Shown here: piece by piece, positions 24,987-34,853 of the stretch
Position numbering within the stretch: the first letter of the stretch is position 1
Layout of the letters: every line of letters starts with the position of its first letter
Source: Synechococcus lacustris
Lineage (GTDB): Bacteria > Cyanobacteriota > Cyanobacteriia > PCC-6307 > Cyanobiaceae
Reading direction: 5' to 3'
Assembly: GCA_903943975.1 (NCBI GenBank)
Contig: CAJAQB010000019.1
Location: forward strand, 1 to 64,000
Length of the DNA stretch: 64,000 nt
The notes under the pieces: generated by a model
Told to the model about the DNA's origin: nothing
The model's input: only the letters and a program-made list of their open reading frames with translations
The model's database searches: none
Made by a program: the position numbers and the translations under genes

Positions 24987-25427
24987 CTAGTAAACCCCTG
25001 GCGCCAGGCCCAGTTCCCGCTCGAGCGCCGCCACCGCCAGCTTTAGGGAAGGGGCCAGGGAACGGCTCTCCCCACACTTCGGGCTCCAAACCTTGCCGCT
25101 GCGGATTTCCGCCAGCTCCGCCAGCACCATGTCTTGGCCCTCCAGCAACTCCAGCTCCGCCAGGGGCACATCCAGCTGGGAGCGAAAGAAATGGGCGATG
25201 CGCTGGGGGTCTCGGTGCTCAAACCAAAAGCTCACGGCGTTTGCTTGCCAACTGATTTCTTCCACTAATTCCCGCCTCAGGGCCTCTTCCGGGCTTTCCC
25301 CAGGCTCCAGGTGGCCGCCAAATAGGGCCCAGGTGCCTGGATGCACGATGCCCTCGATGTCGTCGCGCAGTTGCAACAGCCAGCGGCCATTGCGCTCCAG
25401 CATTGCCAGGGCCACTTCCACGCTCAT
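24987..25427 (-). CDS. Nudix hydrolase
   Basis: A 146-aa Nudix-fold pyrophosphohydrolase. The Nudix box G-x5-E-x7-R-E-x2-E-E is complete ([20 protein letters not shown], about residues 38-57). Substrate unknown; the preceding [15 protein letters not shown] region is typical of NUDIX proteins acting on nucleotide derivatives. Its start overlaps the stop of the ABC permease gene upstream by 4 bp, so translation is probably coupled. Confidence 0.9.
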   Translation of the reverse strand: MSVEVALAMLERNGRWLLQLRDDIEGIVHPGTWALFGGHLEPGESPEEALRRELVEEISWQANAVSFWFEHRDPQRIAHFFRSQLDVPLAELELLEGQDMVLAELAEIRSGKVWSPKCGESRSLAPSLKLAVAALERELGLAPGVY

Positions 25428-26653
25428 AGCCGGCGCAGGGCAACGATCGGATCCAGCTGGGAGGCGCGCCGGGCCGGCACCACCCCAAAGAAGAGGCCGA
25501 TCGAGCCCGATAGCAACACCGTGGAGATCACACTGCCCAGGCCAATGGCGGCGGGCAGGGGGGTGAAGGCCGCCACCGCCATTACGGCGCCCACGCCGAG
25601 GCCGCTGCCGATCAGCCCCCCCAGGCTGGATACCACCAGCGCTTCCACCAGAAACTGCAGCAGCACGTCGTTGCTGCGGGCCCCCAAGGCCTTGCGCAGG
25701 CCAATTTCCTGGGTGCGCTCACTCACAGACACCAGCATGATGTTCATGATGCCGATGCCGCCCACCAGCAGCGAAATGGCGCCAATGGCGCCGAGCATCA
25801 GCGTTAATCCGCCGGTGATCGTGCCCACGATCGAGAGGGCATCTTTCTGGGAGCGCACGGCGAAGTCGTCCTCCCGCAGGATTTTGTGGCGTAGCCGCAG
25901 CAGGTTGGTGATCTGAAACTTGGCGGCACTGATCGAATCTTCGTTTTTGGCTTCAACGCTGATGAAGCTCAGGGAGGTGCCATAGGTGGGATCCCGGCCG
26001 CTGAGGCGGCTCACCATCGTGCTCAAGGGCACATACACGGCATCGTCTTGGTTTTGGCCCAGAAAGGCCCCCTTTGCGGCCATGATCCCGATCACCTCAA
26101 AAGATTGGTCGCGGATGCGCACCTCCTTGCCCAGGGGGCTCCCCCCTGGCAGCAAGCGTTGGGCAATATCTGGACCCAGCACGGCAACGCTGTGGGCGGC
26201 CCCCAGGTCTTCGGCGGAGATGAACCGCCCCTGGGCCATCTCGAAACGGCGCACCTTAAGGAAATTTGGGGTGATGCCCGAAACGGTGGCATTGGCGCTG
26301 AGGTCCCGGGCCCTCACGGTTTCGCCGAGGGTGATCTGGGGGGCCACCTGCCTAACGCTGGGCACCTGCTCGACGATCGCCTGGGAATCCTCAAGCACCA
26401 GGGTTTTGGGGGTGTCTATGCCCCGGCGCCGGGTGTCGTTGTTGCCGGGCACCACAAACAGCACGTTTGCCCCGAGGCTGCTGAGCTGACCTTCGGCCAG
26501 GTTTTGGGCCCCCTTGCCAACCCCCACCAGGGTTATTACCGAAGCATTGCCAATCACGATGCCCAGCATCGTGAGGGCAGACCGCAGCCGATTGGAACTG
26601 AGCGCCCCCAGGGCCATCGCCACGGTTTCCCCTAGGGGCAGGCGAGCGCTCAT
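25424..26653 (-). CDS. MacB/FtsX-type ABC transporter permease
   Basis: A 409-aa permease with the MacB layout: a first helix after a cytosolic start (NRLRSALTMLGIVIGNASVI), a large periplasmic domain (about 45-270), then three C-terminal helices (GGIGIMNIMLVSVSERTQEIGLRKALGA is the FtsX signature, and VVSSLGGLIGSGLGVG). Such permeases use mechanotransmission for export of lipoproteins, peptides or drugs with an ATPase and a membrane-fusion partner; neither is adjacent here. pyk lies 6 bp upstream on the same strand and the Nudix gene overlaps downstream. Confidence 0.9.
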   Translation of the reverse strand: MSARLPLGETVAMALGALSSNRLRSALTMLGIVIGNASVITLVGVGKGAQNLAEGQLSSLGANVLFVVPGNNDTRRRGIDTPKTLVLEDSQAIVEQVPSVRQVAPQITLGETVRARDLSANATVSGITPNFLKVRRFEMAQGRFISAEDLGAAHSVAVLGPDIAQRLLPGGSPLGKEVRIRDQSFEVIGIMAAKGAFLGQNQDDAVYVPLSTMVSRLSGRDPTYGTSLSFISVEAKNEDSISAAKFQITNLLRLRHKILREDDFAVRSQKDALSIVGTITGGLTLMLGAIGAISLLVGGIGIMNIMLVSVSERTQEIGLRKALGARSNDVLLQFLVEALVVSSLGGLIGSGLGVGAVMAVAAFTPLPAAIGLGSVISTVLLSGSIGLFFGVVPARRASQLDPIVALRRL

Positions 26654-26659
26654 CGCCGT

Positions 26660-28444
26660 TTAACCGAGGTTGTCGGCGCTGCTGTGGTCATGGATATGGG
26701 TGCCGCGATGGACTACACCATGGCGCACATCCAGGGTTACCACTTCCCCCTGGCGCACGTCGCGGGTGACATTGGCCACGCCCACTATCACCGGAATGCC
26801 TAGCCGTTCACCGATCACAGCCGCATGGCTCTGGCTGCCCTCCTCCTCGGTGATCACCCCCTTGGAGCGACGGATCGCCTCCAGGTAGGAGGCCGTGGTG
26901 TGGCTCACCACCAGGATTTCGCCGGGTTGGATCCGGGCTGCCTCTTCTGGGGTCTCCGCCAGGCGCACCTTGCCGCTCACGGATTGGCTGCCAAAGCCGG
27001 TGCCGCGGCCCAGCACCGCTGAAACGATCCCCACCTTGACGAGGTCAGTGGAACCACTCACCCCCGCCAGGGTGCCGGCGGTTTGCACCACCAGGTCGCC
27101 CTCCTGCAGCAGCCCCATTTCCTGGGCCACCCCCATGGCAATGCTGAAGGTGCGGCTGGTGGAGGTCTGGGTGCCGATCACCAGGGAGTTAACCCCCCAC
27201 ACCAGCTGTAGCTGGCGGGCCACCTGCACATCACTAGTAACAGCGAGGATCGGGGTGGAGGGCCGGAATTTGCTCACATTGCGGGCGGTGGCGCCGCTCT
27301 TAGTGAGCGGCAAAATCGCTGCCGCATTCAGTTGGTTGGCGATCGTGCTCACCGCCTGGCTGATCGCATTGGGGATCGTGCTGGCCAGCTGGGTGTCTGG
27401 GGAACGGCTGGGATAGTCCCGTTCAATCCGGCGGGCGATGCGATCCATCGTTTCCACTGACTCCACTGGATAGAGACCCACGGCGGTTTCGTTGGAGAGC
27501 ATCACCGCATCGGTGCCATCAAGAATGGCGTTGGCCACGTCGCTAACTTCGGCCCGGGTGGGCCTGGCGTTGGTGGCCATGCTGTCAAGCATCTGGGTGG
27601 CCGTGATAATCGGAATCCCCATGGCGTTGGCCTTGCGGATCAATTCCTTCTGCAGCAGGGGCACTTCCTCCGCGGCCATTTCCACCCCCAGGTCCCCCCG
27701 GGCCACCATCACCCCATCACAGAGGGGCAGGATTGCATCGATTTGATCGATGGCCTCGAATTTCTCGATCTTGGCGATCACCGGGGTGTGGTGGCCATGG
27801 CCGCGGATCAGTTCCCGGATCTCGTGCATGTCTGAGGGGTTGCGCACGAAACTGAGGGCCACCCAATCCACCCCCAGCTGCAGGCCGAAGGCAAGGTCAA
27901 TGCGGTCCTTTTCCGTAAGCGCCCGCACGGAAAGCAGCGCATCGGGGAAGTTCACCCCCTTGTTATTGCTGAGCACCCCACCCACGGTCACCTTGCAGTG
28001 CAGGGTCTGCTGCTCCTTGTCGATCGATTCGACCAACATCTCCACCTTGCCGTCATCCAGCAGGATGCGGCTGCCGGGGTCGATCTCAACGGCGAGGTTG
28101 TCGTAGGTGACCGTGGCAATGGTCTGACAGCAGGCCACATCCTTGGCGGTTAGGGCAAACAGGTCGCCTTTGGCCACAGTGATCGGCCCATCAACAAAGC
28201 GCCCGAGCCGGATCTTTGGCCCCTGCAGGTCCATGAGGATGCCCACATGCATCCCCAGTTGGTGGGCCACTTGGCGGATGGTGGCTGCCCGCTGGGCATG
28301 TTCCTGATGGTCCCCATGGGAGAAATTGAGCCGAAAGGTGGTCGCCCCCGCCAGAATCAATTCGCGAATCCGTTCCGGAGACTCAGTCGCCGGCCCGATG
28401 GTGGCCACAATCTTTGTGCGCCGCTGCAGGTCGGGCTGGGTCAT
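26660..28444 (-). CDS. pyk: Pyruvate kinase with C-terminal PEP-utiliser domain
   Basis: Converts PEP and ADP to pyruvate and ATP. The 594-aa protein has the catalytic barrel (RTKIVATIGPATESPERI at the start, GDHQEHAQRA, VMVARGDLGVEMAAEEVP, and the MLDSMATNARPTRAEVSDVANAI-type segment), the regulatory domain (about 345-475), and an extra PPDK/PEP-utiliser mobile domain (about 500-585; GVITEEEGSQSHAAVIGERL) known from Bacillus and cyanobacterial enzymes. In the mobile domain the swivel His is retained in SHAA. The start at 28444 (MTQPDLQRRT) is preferred over an upstream frame without similarity. Confidence 0.96.
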   Translation of the reverse strand: MTQPDLQRRTKIVATIGPATESPERIRELILAGATTFRLNFSHGDHQEHAQRAATIRQVAHQLGMHVGILMDLQGPKIRLGRFVDGPITVAKGDLFALTAKDVACCQTIATVTYDNLAVEIDPGSRILLDDGKVEMLVESIDKEQQTLHCKVTVGGVLSNNKGVNFPDALLSVRALTEKDRIDLAFGLQLGVDWVALSFVRNPSDMHEIRELIRGHGHHTPVIAKIEKFEAIDQIDAILPLCDGVMVARGDLGVEMAAEEVPLLQKELIRKANAMGIPIITATQMLDSMATNARPTRAEVSDVANAILDGTDAVMLSNETAVGLYPVESVETMDRIARRIERDYPSRSPDTQLASTIPNAISQAVSTIANQLNAAAILPLTKSGATARNVSKFRPSTPILAVTSDVQVARQLQLVWGVNSLVIGTQTSTSRTFSIAMGVAQEMGLLQEGDLVVQTAGTLAGVSGSTDLVKVGIVSAVLGRGTGFGSQSVSGKVRLAETPEEAARIQPGEILVVSHTTASYLEAIRRSKGVITEEEGSQSHAAVIGERLGIPVIVGVANVTRDVRQGEVVTLDVRHGVVHRGTHIHDHSSADNLG

Positions 28445-28491
28445 GGACCGGTCCAGAGGCGTTGCGGAAGCTATCACCCGGCGGAAATCCC

Positions 28492-28821
28492 ATGGACCTA
28501 AACAATTATCAGCACCAGGCCCGCAGCACCGCCCTTTATCCCGATAGGGGTACAAACATCCTCTATCCCACCCTCGGCCTCTGTGGCGAGGCGGGGGAGG
28601 TGGCAGACAAGGTGAAGAAGGTGCTGCGTGACCACGGCGGCCAGTTCAGCGACGCCAAAAAACAGGCGATTGCCCTGGAGCTGGGTGATGTGCTCTGGTA
28701 CGTGTCGCAGCTAGCCGATGAGCTGGGCTTCTCTTTAGAGGAAATCGCCACGGCCAACCTGGAGAAACTGGCCAGTCGCGCTGCCCGTAACGTGATTGCA
28801 GGCAGTGGGGACCAGCGTTGA
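28492..28821 (+). CDS. MazG-like nucleotide pyrophosphohydrolase
   Basis: A 109-aa protein with the MazG fold. The metal site is visible as GLCGEAGEVADKVKKVLRD, followed by ALELGDVLWYVSQLADELG (E-x2-E ... E-x2-D pattern). It should hydrolyse non-canonical or excess NTPs. It is divergent from pyk, and its stop overlaps the TTG start of the next gene by 4 bp. Confidence 0.88.
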   Translation: MDLNNYQHQARSTALYPDRGTNILYPTLGLCGEAGEVADKVKKVLRDHGGQFSDAKKQAIALELGDVLWYVSQLADELGFSLEEIATANLEKLASRAARNVIAGSGDQR

Positions 28822-29297
28822 TCCGCAGCATTGGCCGCTTACTTCTGACCCTGGGGCTGGCCCTGGCCCTGCTGGGGGGCCTGGCGGCGCCGGCGGCGGC
28901 CACGGAGTTGCGGCTGGCCCAGGTGCGGCTTGAGGCCTGCCCTGAGGCTGATGTGGGGGCCCAGCCCCAGCTCAGGCGCCCCCTCGGGGCCAGTTGCTAT
29001 GCCCTGCGCGGCAGCGTTAATAACCCGGGAAAGCACACGGTCGTAGACACCGACGTGTTTGCCCAAATCCTCGATGCCAGCGGTGAACCGGTGCTGCAAA
29101 ACCGCAGTCGCGTTGGTTCTATTGGTGATGTGCCCCCGGGCGAATCCAGCTTCGCCCTGCGCTTGGCGATCCCCGCCGGCACCCCCGGGCCGTTTTTGGT
29201 GAGCCATGCCAAGGCCCGTGGCTTCAGCACGCCAGTGCGCAGCCGCGCCGGAGCCAATGACGAGTTGCTGCCCCTGGAACAGCAGCTATTGGAATGA
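28818..29297 (+). CDS. Exported protein of unknown function
   Basis: A 159-aa protein with a signal peptide (residues about 1-29, RLLLTLGLALALLGGLAAPAAA). The mature part looks like a single beta-sandwich (SCYALRGSVNNPGKHTVVDT, DVFAQILDASGEPV, DVPPGESSFALRLAIP), resembling proteins that carry an FxLYD-like domain. Two Cys could form a disulfide. Translation starts at TTG overlapping the MazG-like stop, so it is probably coupled to it. The 3' end overlaps the YGGT gene by 12 bp. Confidence 0.65.
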   Translation: MIRSIGRLLLTLGLALALLGGLAAPAAATELRLAQVRLEACPEADVGAQPQLRRPLGASCYALRGSVNNPGKHTVVDTDVFAQILDASGEPVLQNRSRVGSIGDVPPGESSFALRLAIPAGTPGPFLVSHAKARGFSTPVRSRAGANDELLPLEQQLLE

Positions 29298-29579
29298 ACT
29301 GAAGGAGGGGGAGAGGCTCATCGCCAGTTGGCTGAGCAGGCTGCCACTGATCTGCAGGGCAAAAAAGGCAATCAGGGCGGAGAGGTCAAGGCCCCCCAAG
29401 GGCGGAATCAAGCCCCTGAAAACGTTGAGGTATGGGTCGGTGATTGAACTGAGGGCCGCCAGCAGCGGATTACCCCAGTCAAGGTTTGGAAACCAGCTGA
29501 GCAGTACCCGCACCACCAGCACCACCGTGTAAATGCTGAGGGTCTGGGCCAGCACGGAAAGAAAGAAGCTGAGGTCCAT
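29286..29579 (-). CDS. YGGT-family membrane protein
   Basis: A 97-aa protein with two YggT-type hydrophobic segments. VRVLLSWFPNLDWGNPLLAALSS and ITDPYLNVFRGLIPPLGGLD are diagnostic of the YGGT (Ycf19-like) family, linked to thylakoid or division functions in plants and cyanobacteria. Start chosen at MDLSFFLSVLAQ (29579); the longer frame upstream lacks similarity. It lies 22 bp downstream of scpB on the same strand, a linkage that recalls the division/segregation context of YggT in other bacteria. Confidence 0.88.
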   Translation of the reverse strand: MDLSFFLSVLAQTLSIYTVVLVVRVLLSWFPNLDWGNPLLAALSSITDPYLNVFRGLIPPLGGLDLSALIAFFALQISGSLLSQLAMSLSPSFSSFQ

Positions 29580-29601
29580 GGGCCGGGCCGTTTGCCCGAA
29601 T

Positions 29602-30093
29602 CTATCCAGCCCCTGCCCCGGCACCAGCCTTAACTGCAAAGGTGCGGTGGAATTTTTCGGTGAGGCTGATCCAGAAGGAGCGACCTTCGCTCTGGCGGCG
29701 GCGCTCGATGAAGCCCTGTTCGATTAGTTCCTTGATGTGGTCATAGGCGCCGCTGCCGCGCAGTTCCACCAGCTCCGACTGGAGAATGCGCTTTTTGAGG
29801 GCCACCGTGGCCAGGGTGCGCAGGCTGGCGGTGCTGAGGTCTACCGGCACCAGCTCCACCACCAGCTCCGCCAGGTCTGTGCGCAGTTGCAGGCTGAAGC
29901 CCTCCGGCTCCTGGCGCACCTCCAGGGCCGTATCCCTATGGGCGTAGTCGGCCATCAGGGTGATCAGGGCCAGCTCGGTATCTTCCTTGCTGCAGCGGGC
30001 CAGTTCACTGAGATCGTTGAGGCTGAGGCAGCGACCCTTGAGGTAGAGGATCGCCTCCAGCCGGGCTGGCAGAGAGAGGTCAGCGGTTGCCAT
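29602..30093 (-). CDS. scpB: Segregation and condensation protein B
   Basis: A 163-aa ScpB homologue, a winged-helix partner of SMC-ScpA that helps condense and segregate the chromosome. Visible are LPARLEAILYLKGRCLSLNDLSE, the LVELVPVDLSTASLRTLATVALK segment and the second winged helix ending in FIERRRQSEGRSFWISLTEKF. The C-terminus is an Ala-Gly repeat. ATG 30093 begins the conserved part. The ilvA gene is 26 bp upstream and the YGGT gene 22 bp downstream, so the three may be one transcript. Confidence 0.9.
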   Translation of the reverse strand: MATADLSLPARLEAILYLKGRCLSLNDLSELARCSKEDTELALITLMADYAHRDTALEVRQEPEGFSLQLRTDLAELVVELVPVDLSTASLRTLATVALKKRILQSELVELRGSGAYDHIKELIEQGFIERRRQSEGRSFWISLTEKFHRTFAVKAGAGAGAG

Positions 30094-30119
30094 GGCCCAC
30101 GCTATCGGTTGGGGCTGAA

Positions 30120-31631
30120 TCAGGCCAGAAACAATTGATAGGCCGGGTTCTCGGTTTCCTCCCACCAGGGGAAGGCCAACTTCTGGAGAAATTCCTGCCA
30201 TTGGGGCAGCTCCGCTTCCGGCACCTGCACCCCCACCACGATCCGACCCACATCAGAGCCCTGGTTGCGGTAGTGAAAAATGCTTATGTTCCAGCCCGGA
30301 TGCAGGGCCTCCACAAAGGCCATCAGCGCCCCGGGCCGTTCCGGAAATTCAAAGCGATAAAGCAGTTCCTGGGGCTGGGCCTGGGCGGGTAGGCGGCCCC
30401 CCACCATGTGGCGCAGGTGCAGCTTCACCAGCTCATTGCCGGAGAGGTCAACGCTGTTGAAACCAGCGCCAATCAGTTTCTGTTGCAGGGCCTCAGCGTC
30501 GGCCCGATTGCGGATTTGTACCCCCACAAAGATGTGGGCGCTGGGGCCTGGGCCGAGGCGATAGCTGAATTCCGTGAGGCTGTGCTGGCCGAGTAAACGG
30601 CAGAAGCGCCGCAGGCTGCCGGGTTCCTCCGGGATTTCCACGGCAAAGATCGCCTCCCGTTCCTCCCCCAATTCGGCCCGCTCCGCCACAAAGCGCAGCC
30701 GTTCAAAATTCATGTTGGCGCCACAGGCCACCGCCACCAGCCGTTGGCCCGGGGGGCGATGGGCCAGATCGGCCTTGAGGCCCGCCACCGCCAGGGCGCC
30801 GGCCGGTTCAAGGATCGAGCGGGTGTCTTCAAACACATCCTTGATGGCGGCACAGATGGCATCGCTGTCTACGGTCACCATCCGATCCACCACCTGCTGG
30901 CAGAGCCGGAAGGTTTCCTCTCCCACCTCCCGCACCGCCACCCCATCGGCAAAGAGGCCCACCTGCTCCAGCCGCACCCGCTTGCCCGCCGCCAAGGAAC
31001 GGGTCATGGCATCGGCCTCCACCGGTTCCACCCCAATGATTTCCACCTGGGGCCAGAGGCTCTTCACGTAGGCCCCCACCCCGGCGATCAGGCCGCCGCC
31101 GCCCACGGCCAGATAGATGGCATCTGGCGGTTCTGGCAATTGCCGCAGGATTTCCAAGCCAATCGTGCCCTGGCCCGCGATCACCTCTGGATCATCAAAG
31201 GGATGGATGAAGGTGAGCCCCCGTTCCTGTTCCAACTGGCGGGCCCGGGTTTGGGCTTCGTCGTAGGTGTCGCCATGGAGCAGCACCTCCGCCCCGCGCC
31301 GTTGCACCGCCTCCACCTTGGTGCGGGGGGTGGTGAGCGGCATCACGATTAAGGCCTGGCAGCCCAGGTGCTGGGCGGCCAGGGCCACCCCCTGGGCGTG
31401 GTTGCCGGCGCTGGCGGCGATCACCCCCCGCTGCAGCTGCTCAGGGGCTAGTTGCACCATGCGGTTGAAGGCGCCGCGCAGCTTGAACGAAAACACCGGC
31501 TGCAGGTCTTCGCGCTTAAGCAGCACCTGCTGACCGAGGCGCGCCGAGAGGTTTGCCGCCAGTTCCAGCGGCGTTTCCACGGCCACGTCGTAGACGCGGG
31601 CCCGCAGGATTCGTTGTAAATAACCGTCCAT
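30120..31631 (-). CDS. ilvA: Threonine ammonia-lyase, biosynthetic
   Basis: PLP enzyme that deaminates threonine to 2-oxobutanoate, the first step of isoleucine synthesis. The 503-aa protein has the PLP-lysine motif VFSFKLRGAFNRM (about residues 46-58), ASAGNHAQGVALAA, the glycine-rich PLP phosphate loop LAVGGGGLIAGV, and two C-terminal ACT-like regulatory repeats (about 335-415 and 425-500) that give feedback control by isoleucine. Full length for the biosynthetic type. It is divergent from dxs with a 99-bp spacer. Confidence 0.96.
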   Translation of the reverse strand: MDGYLQRILRARVYDVAVETPLELAANLSARLGQQVLLKREDLQPVFSFKLRGAFNRMVQLAPEQLQRGVIAASAGNHAQGVALAAQHLGCQALIVMPLTTPRTKVEAVQRRGAEVLLHGDTYDEAQTRARQLEQERGLTFIHPFDDPEVIAGQGTIGLEILRQLPEPPDAIYLAVGGGGLIAGVGAYVKSLWPQVEIIGVEPVEADAMTRSLAAGKRVRLEQVGLFADGVAVREVGEETFRLCQQVVDRMVTVDSDAICAAIKDVFEDTRSILEPAGALAVAGLKADLAHRPPGQRLVAVACGANMNFERLRFVAERAELGEEREAIFAVEIPEEPGSLRRFCRLLGQHSLTEFSYRLGPGPSAHIFVGVQIRNRADAEALQQKLIGAGFNSVDLSGNELVKLHLRHMVGGRLPAQAQPQELLYRFEFPERPGALMAFVEALHPGWNISIFHYRNQGSDVGRIVVGVQVPEAELPQWQEFLQKLAFPWWEETENPAYQLFLA

Positions 31632-31730
31632 TACCGCCTGAAGCTTGGCCCCATCCTCAGGCTTGGTGTCTAATGCGCCACTGCTGCCGCTGCCGGGGCC
31701 TAGATTTGGTGATCAAGGGGAACGGGCGGA

Positions 31731-33650
31731 ATGCACCTCAGTGAGCTGAGTCATCCCAATCAGCTACATGGCTTGGGCCTGCCAGAACTGGAGGCCATTG
31801 CCCGCCAGGTCCGTGAGAAACATCTGGAAACCGTCTCCACCAGTGGCGGCCACCTGGGGCCAGGGCTGGGGGTGGTGGAACTCACCCTTGCCCTTTATCA
31901 AACCCTTGACCTCGACCACGACCGGGTGGTGTGGGATGTGGGCCACCAGGCCTATCCCCACAAGCTGGTGACCGGGCGCTACGGCCAGTTCCACACCCTG
32001 CGCCAGCAGGGCGGCGTGGCCGGCTACTTGAAGCGCAGTGAAAGCCGTTTTGATCATTTCGGCGCCGGCCACGCCTCCACCAGCATTTCCGCCGCCCTGG
32101 GCATGGCCCTGGCCCGGGATCGCCAGGGGTTGAACCACAAGTGTGTGGCGGTGATTGGTGATGGGGCCCTCACCGGCGGCATGGCCCTGGAGGCGATCAA
32201 CCACGCCGGCCACCTGCCCCACACCAAGTTGCTGGTGGTTTTAAACGACAACGACATGTCGATTTCCCCACCGGTGGGGGCCCTCTCGGGCTATCTGAAC
32301 CGGATGCGGCTCAGTCCGCCGGTGCAATTTATTAGTGAAAGTGTTGAGGAGGGGGTGCGGCACCTGCCCTTCATGGGCGGCCAGCTGCCTTCGGAATTGG
32401 CCCGGCTTAAGGAGGGGATGAAGCGCCTGGCGGTGCCCAAGGTGGGGGCGGTGTTTGAAGAACTGGGCTTCACCTACATGGGCCCCATTGATGGCCACGA
32501 CATGGGCCAGATGATCCGCACCTTCCAGGCGGCCCACCGCTGCGAAGGGCCGGTGTTGGTGCATGTGGCCACCACCAAGGGCAAGGGTTATCCCTATGCC
32601 GAAGCCGACCAAGTGGGCTACCACGCCCAGTCGGCCTTTGACCTATCCACCGGCAAAGCCTTCCCGGCCCGTCGGCCGAAACCCCCCAGCTACAGCAAGG
32701 TTTTTGGCCAAACCCTGGTGAAGTTGTGCGAGCAGAACCCAAAGATTGTGGGGATCACCGCGGCCATGGCCACCGGCACCGGCCTTGATCTGCTCCAGAA
32801 GGCAGTGCCCGATCAATACATCGATGTGGGCATCGCCGAACAACATGCCGTGACCCTGGCGGCGGGCATGGCCTGTGATGGTTTGCGGCCGGTGGTGGCG
32901 ATCTACAGCACCTTCCTGCAACGGGCCTTTGACCAATTAATCCACGACGTGGGTATTCAGAAACTGCCGGTTACTTTTGTGCTCGACCGGGCCGGCCTGG
33001 TGGGGGCCGATGGCCCCACCCACCAGGGCCAATACGACATTTCCTACCTGCGCTGTGTGCCGAATTTCACGGTGATGGCGCCGAAGGATGAGGCGGAGCT
33101 GCAGCGGATGCTGGTTACCTGCCTTGGCCATGACGGCCCCACCGCCCTGCGGATTCCCCGCGGGGAAGGCGAGGGGGTGCCCCTGCTGGAAGAAGGTTGG
33201 GAACCGCTGGAAATTGGCCGGGCCGAACAGCTGGCCGAGGGGGATGACCTGTTGATCGTGGCCTATGGCGCCATGGTGGCGCCGGCCATGGCCACCGCTG
33301 GACTGTTGCAGGAGCAGGGGGTGAGGGCTGCGGTGGTAAATGCCCGCTTCCTCAGGCCCCTGGATGAAAGCTTGCTGGTGCCGATGGCCCGGCGCATTGG
33401 CCGGGTGGTAACGATGGAGGAGGGCTGCCTGGCGGGGGGCTTTGGTTCGGCTGTGCTCGAGGCCTTCCAGGAGCATGAGCTGTTGGTGCCGGTGTTCCGC
33501 ATTGGCATCCCAGACCAGTTGGTAGACCACGCCAGCCCCGATGAATCCAAGCTGGATTTGGGCCTTACCCCAGCCCAGATGGCGGAGCGGATCCTTGAGC
33601 GTTTTGGCCCGGTGCTGAAGGCGCCGTCCAGGCAAGCGCTCTCCGTCTGA
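31731..33650 (+). CDS. dxs: 1-Deoxy-D-xylulose-5-phosphate synthase
   Basis: TDP enzyme that opens the MEP route to isoprenoids, carotenoids and phytol by condensing pyruvate and glyceraldehyde 3-phosphate. The 639-aa protein contains the TDP site [18 protein letters not shown] with [10 protein letters not shown], the histidine segments [17 protein letters not shown] and FGAGHASTS, and the transketolase C-part with [11 protein letters not shown]-like [16 protein letters not shown]. An FAD oxidoreductase that looks isoprenoid-related follows immediately. Confidence 0.97.
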   Translation: MHLSELSHPNQLHGLGLPELEAIARQVREKHLETVSTSGGHLGPGLGVVELTLALYQTLDLDHDRVVWDVGHQAYPHKLVTGRYGQFHTLRQQGGVAGYLKRSESRFDHFGAGHASTSISAALGMALARDRQGLNHKCVAVIGDGALTGGMALEAINHAGHLPHTKLLVVLNDNDMSISPPVGALSGYLNRMRLSPPVQFISESVEEGVRHLPFMGGQLPSELARLKEGMKRLAVPKVGAVFEELGFTYMGPIDGHDMGQMIRTFQAAHRCEGPVLVHVATTKGKGYPYAEADQVGYHAQSAFDLSTGKAFPARRPKPPSYSKVFGQTLVKLCEQNPKIVGITAAMATGTGLDLLQKAVPDQYIDVGIAEQHAVTLAAGMACDGLRPVVAIYSTFLQRAFDQLIHDVGIQKLPVTFVLDRAGLVGADGPTHQGQYDISYLRCVPNFTVMAPKDEAELQRMLVTCLGHDGPTALRIPRGEGEGVPLLEEGWEPLEIGRAEQLAEGDDLLIVAYGAMVAPAMATAGLLQEQGVRAAVVNARFLRPLDESLLVPMARRIGRVVTMEEGCLAGGFGSAVLEAFQEHELLVPVFRIGIPDQLVDHASPDESKLDLGLTPAQMAERILERFGPVLKAPSRQALSV

Positions 33651-33676
33651 CTGGCATCGGCCGCTGCACGGTTCTA

Positions 33677-34837
33677 GTGGTGGGGGCAGGTCCCGCCGGA
33701 GCTGAACTGGCGCGGCTGCTGGCCCAGGCCGCCGTGAGTGTGACCCTGGTGGATCGCCTCCCCGACCTGCGCCGCGGGGCATTTAGTAGTGCGGCCCTGC
33801 CCCTGGCGGCGCTGGCGGAGCTTGGTTTGCCGGCGGAGCTGGTGGCCAGTCGCTGGAGCCAGTGGCAGTTGCTTGGTCCCCAGGGTCAGTGGCGCCAATG
33901 GCGAGCCGCCACTCCGCTCGGGGCGGTGTTGGATTTTGGGGAACTGCGCCAGTGGTTGGCCCAGCAGGCCCAGGCCTGGGGGGCGCAGTTGCTGCTGGGC
34001 TGGTCGGTGCAAAGCACCGCCGAACGGGGTGGGGTGCTGTGCACCAGCCTGCGCGGCCCCGCTGGCGCCCGGCTTGAGCTGGAAAGTGACTGGGTGATTG
34101 ATGCCAGCGGTGCCGCCCGGGTGTTGGTGGGCCCCCTCCAAGCCCAGGCCGAGCCATTGGTTACGGGGGTGGGGCTGGAGTGGTTGCTGGCGGTGGACCA
34201 GCCCCGTTGGCAAAGCTGGCGGGATCGGCTCAGTTTTGTGCTCGGCAGCCGTTGGGTGCCCCAGGGCTATGGCTGGGTGTTTCCGATGGCGCCAGGTCAG
34301 TTGAAGCTGGGGGTGTGTCGGCTGCTGGATGCAGGGCGCCCGCAGCCGTCCCTACATCAGTTGCAGCAGGGTTTACTCCAGCTGACCGGCCTACGGGGGG
34401 CCCAAGTGCTCGACCGCCATGGGGGGCTGATTCGCAGCACAATTCAGCGGCGTGAAAGCCATGGCCAGGGGCGGTTGCTGGGGCTTGGCGATGCGGTGAG
34501 CACCGCCAATCTGCTGGGGGGCGAGGGCATCCGCCATGCCATGGCCAGTGCCCGGGTGCTGGCACCGCTTTTGCTTAAGAGCCTCGGCAGTGATCAATCA
34601 CCGCTGCCGGCCTATCGCCGCGGTTTGCGGGAAAAATTGGGTTGGCGTTGGCCCATCAGTGGACGACTCGCCCGTCGCACCTGGCTGGGTCTCCACAGCC
34701 CCAAGGCCGACCAGCGGCTGGAGCTGTTATTGAGCGGCCTTGAGCGTTGCAGGGCAGAGGAACTCTCCGCCCTGTTGTTCAACTATCAATTTGAGCGCTA
34801 TGGGCCGCGGCTCTGCAGCTATTTGCTGGGCCGCTAG
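33677..34837 (+). CDS. FAD-dependent oxidoreductase, geranylgeranyl-reductase-like
   Basis: A 386-aa flavoprotein: the dinucleotide motif VVGAGPAGAELARLLAQAA at the start, WVIDASGAARVLVG in the middle, and RLLGLGDAVSTANLLGGEGI, the second FAD motif of the geranylgeranyl reductase / PHBH group. Position just after dxs suggests an isoprenoid or pigment substrate, but this is inference. Only GTG codons at 33677/33680 are normal starts, which would cut off most of the first beta strand; in-frame codons upstream (reading CTVLV) would complete it from a CTG at 33647 overlapping the dxs stop. The true start is therefore uncertain. Confidence 0.8.
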   Translation: MVGAGPAGAELARLLAQAAVSVTLVDRLPDLRRGAFSSAALPLAALAELGLPAELVASRWSQWQLLGPQGQWRQWRAATPLGAVLDFGELRQWLAQQAQAWGAQLLLGWSVQSTAERGGVLCTSLRGPAGARLELESDWVIDASGAARVLVGPLQAQAEPLVTGVGLEWLLAVDQPRWQSWRDRLSFVLGSRWVPQGYGWVFPMAPGQLKLGVCRLLDAGRPQPSLHQLQQGLLQLTGLRGAQVLDRHGGLIRSTIQRRESHGQGRLLGLGDAVSTANLLGGEGIRHAMASARVLAPLLLKSLGSDQSPLPAYRRGLREKLGWRWPISGRLARRTWLGLHSPKADQRLELLLSGLERCRAEELSALLFNYQFERYGPRLCSYLLGR

Positions 34838-34853
34838 GGCCCAAAGCTGGGAT

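Noticed and set aside
24919-25089. 57-residue extension of FtsH
   Set aside because: Gly/Pro-rich, antisense to the Nudix gene tail, and the normal FtsH start with its first helix begins at 24918.
32937-33782. 281-codon minus-strand frame opposite dxs
   Set aside because: Shadow of dxs; His/Gln/Gly-rich without motif.
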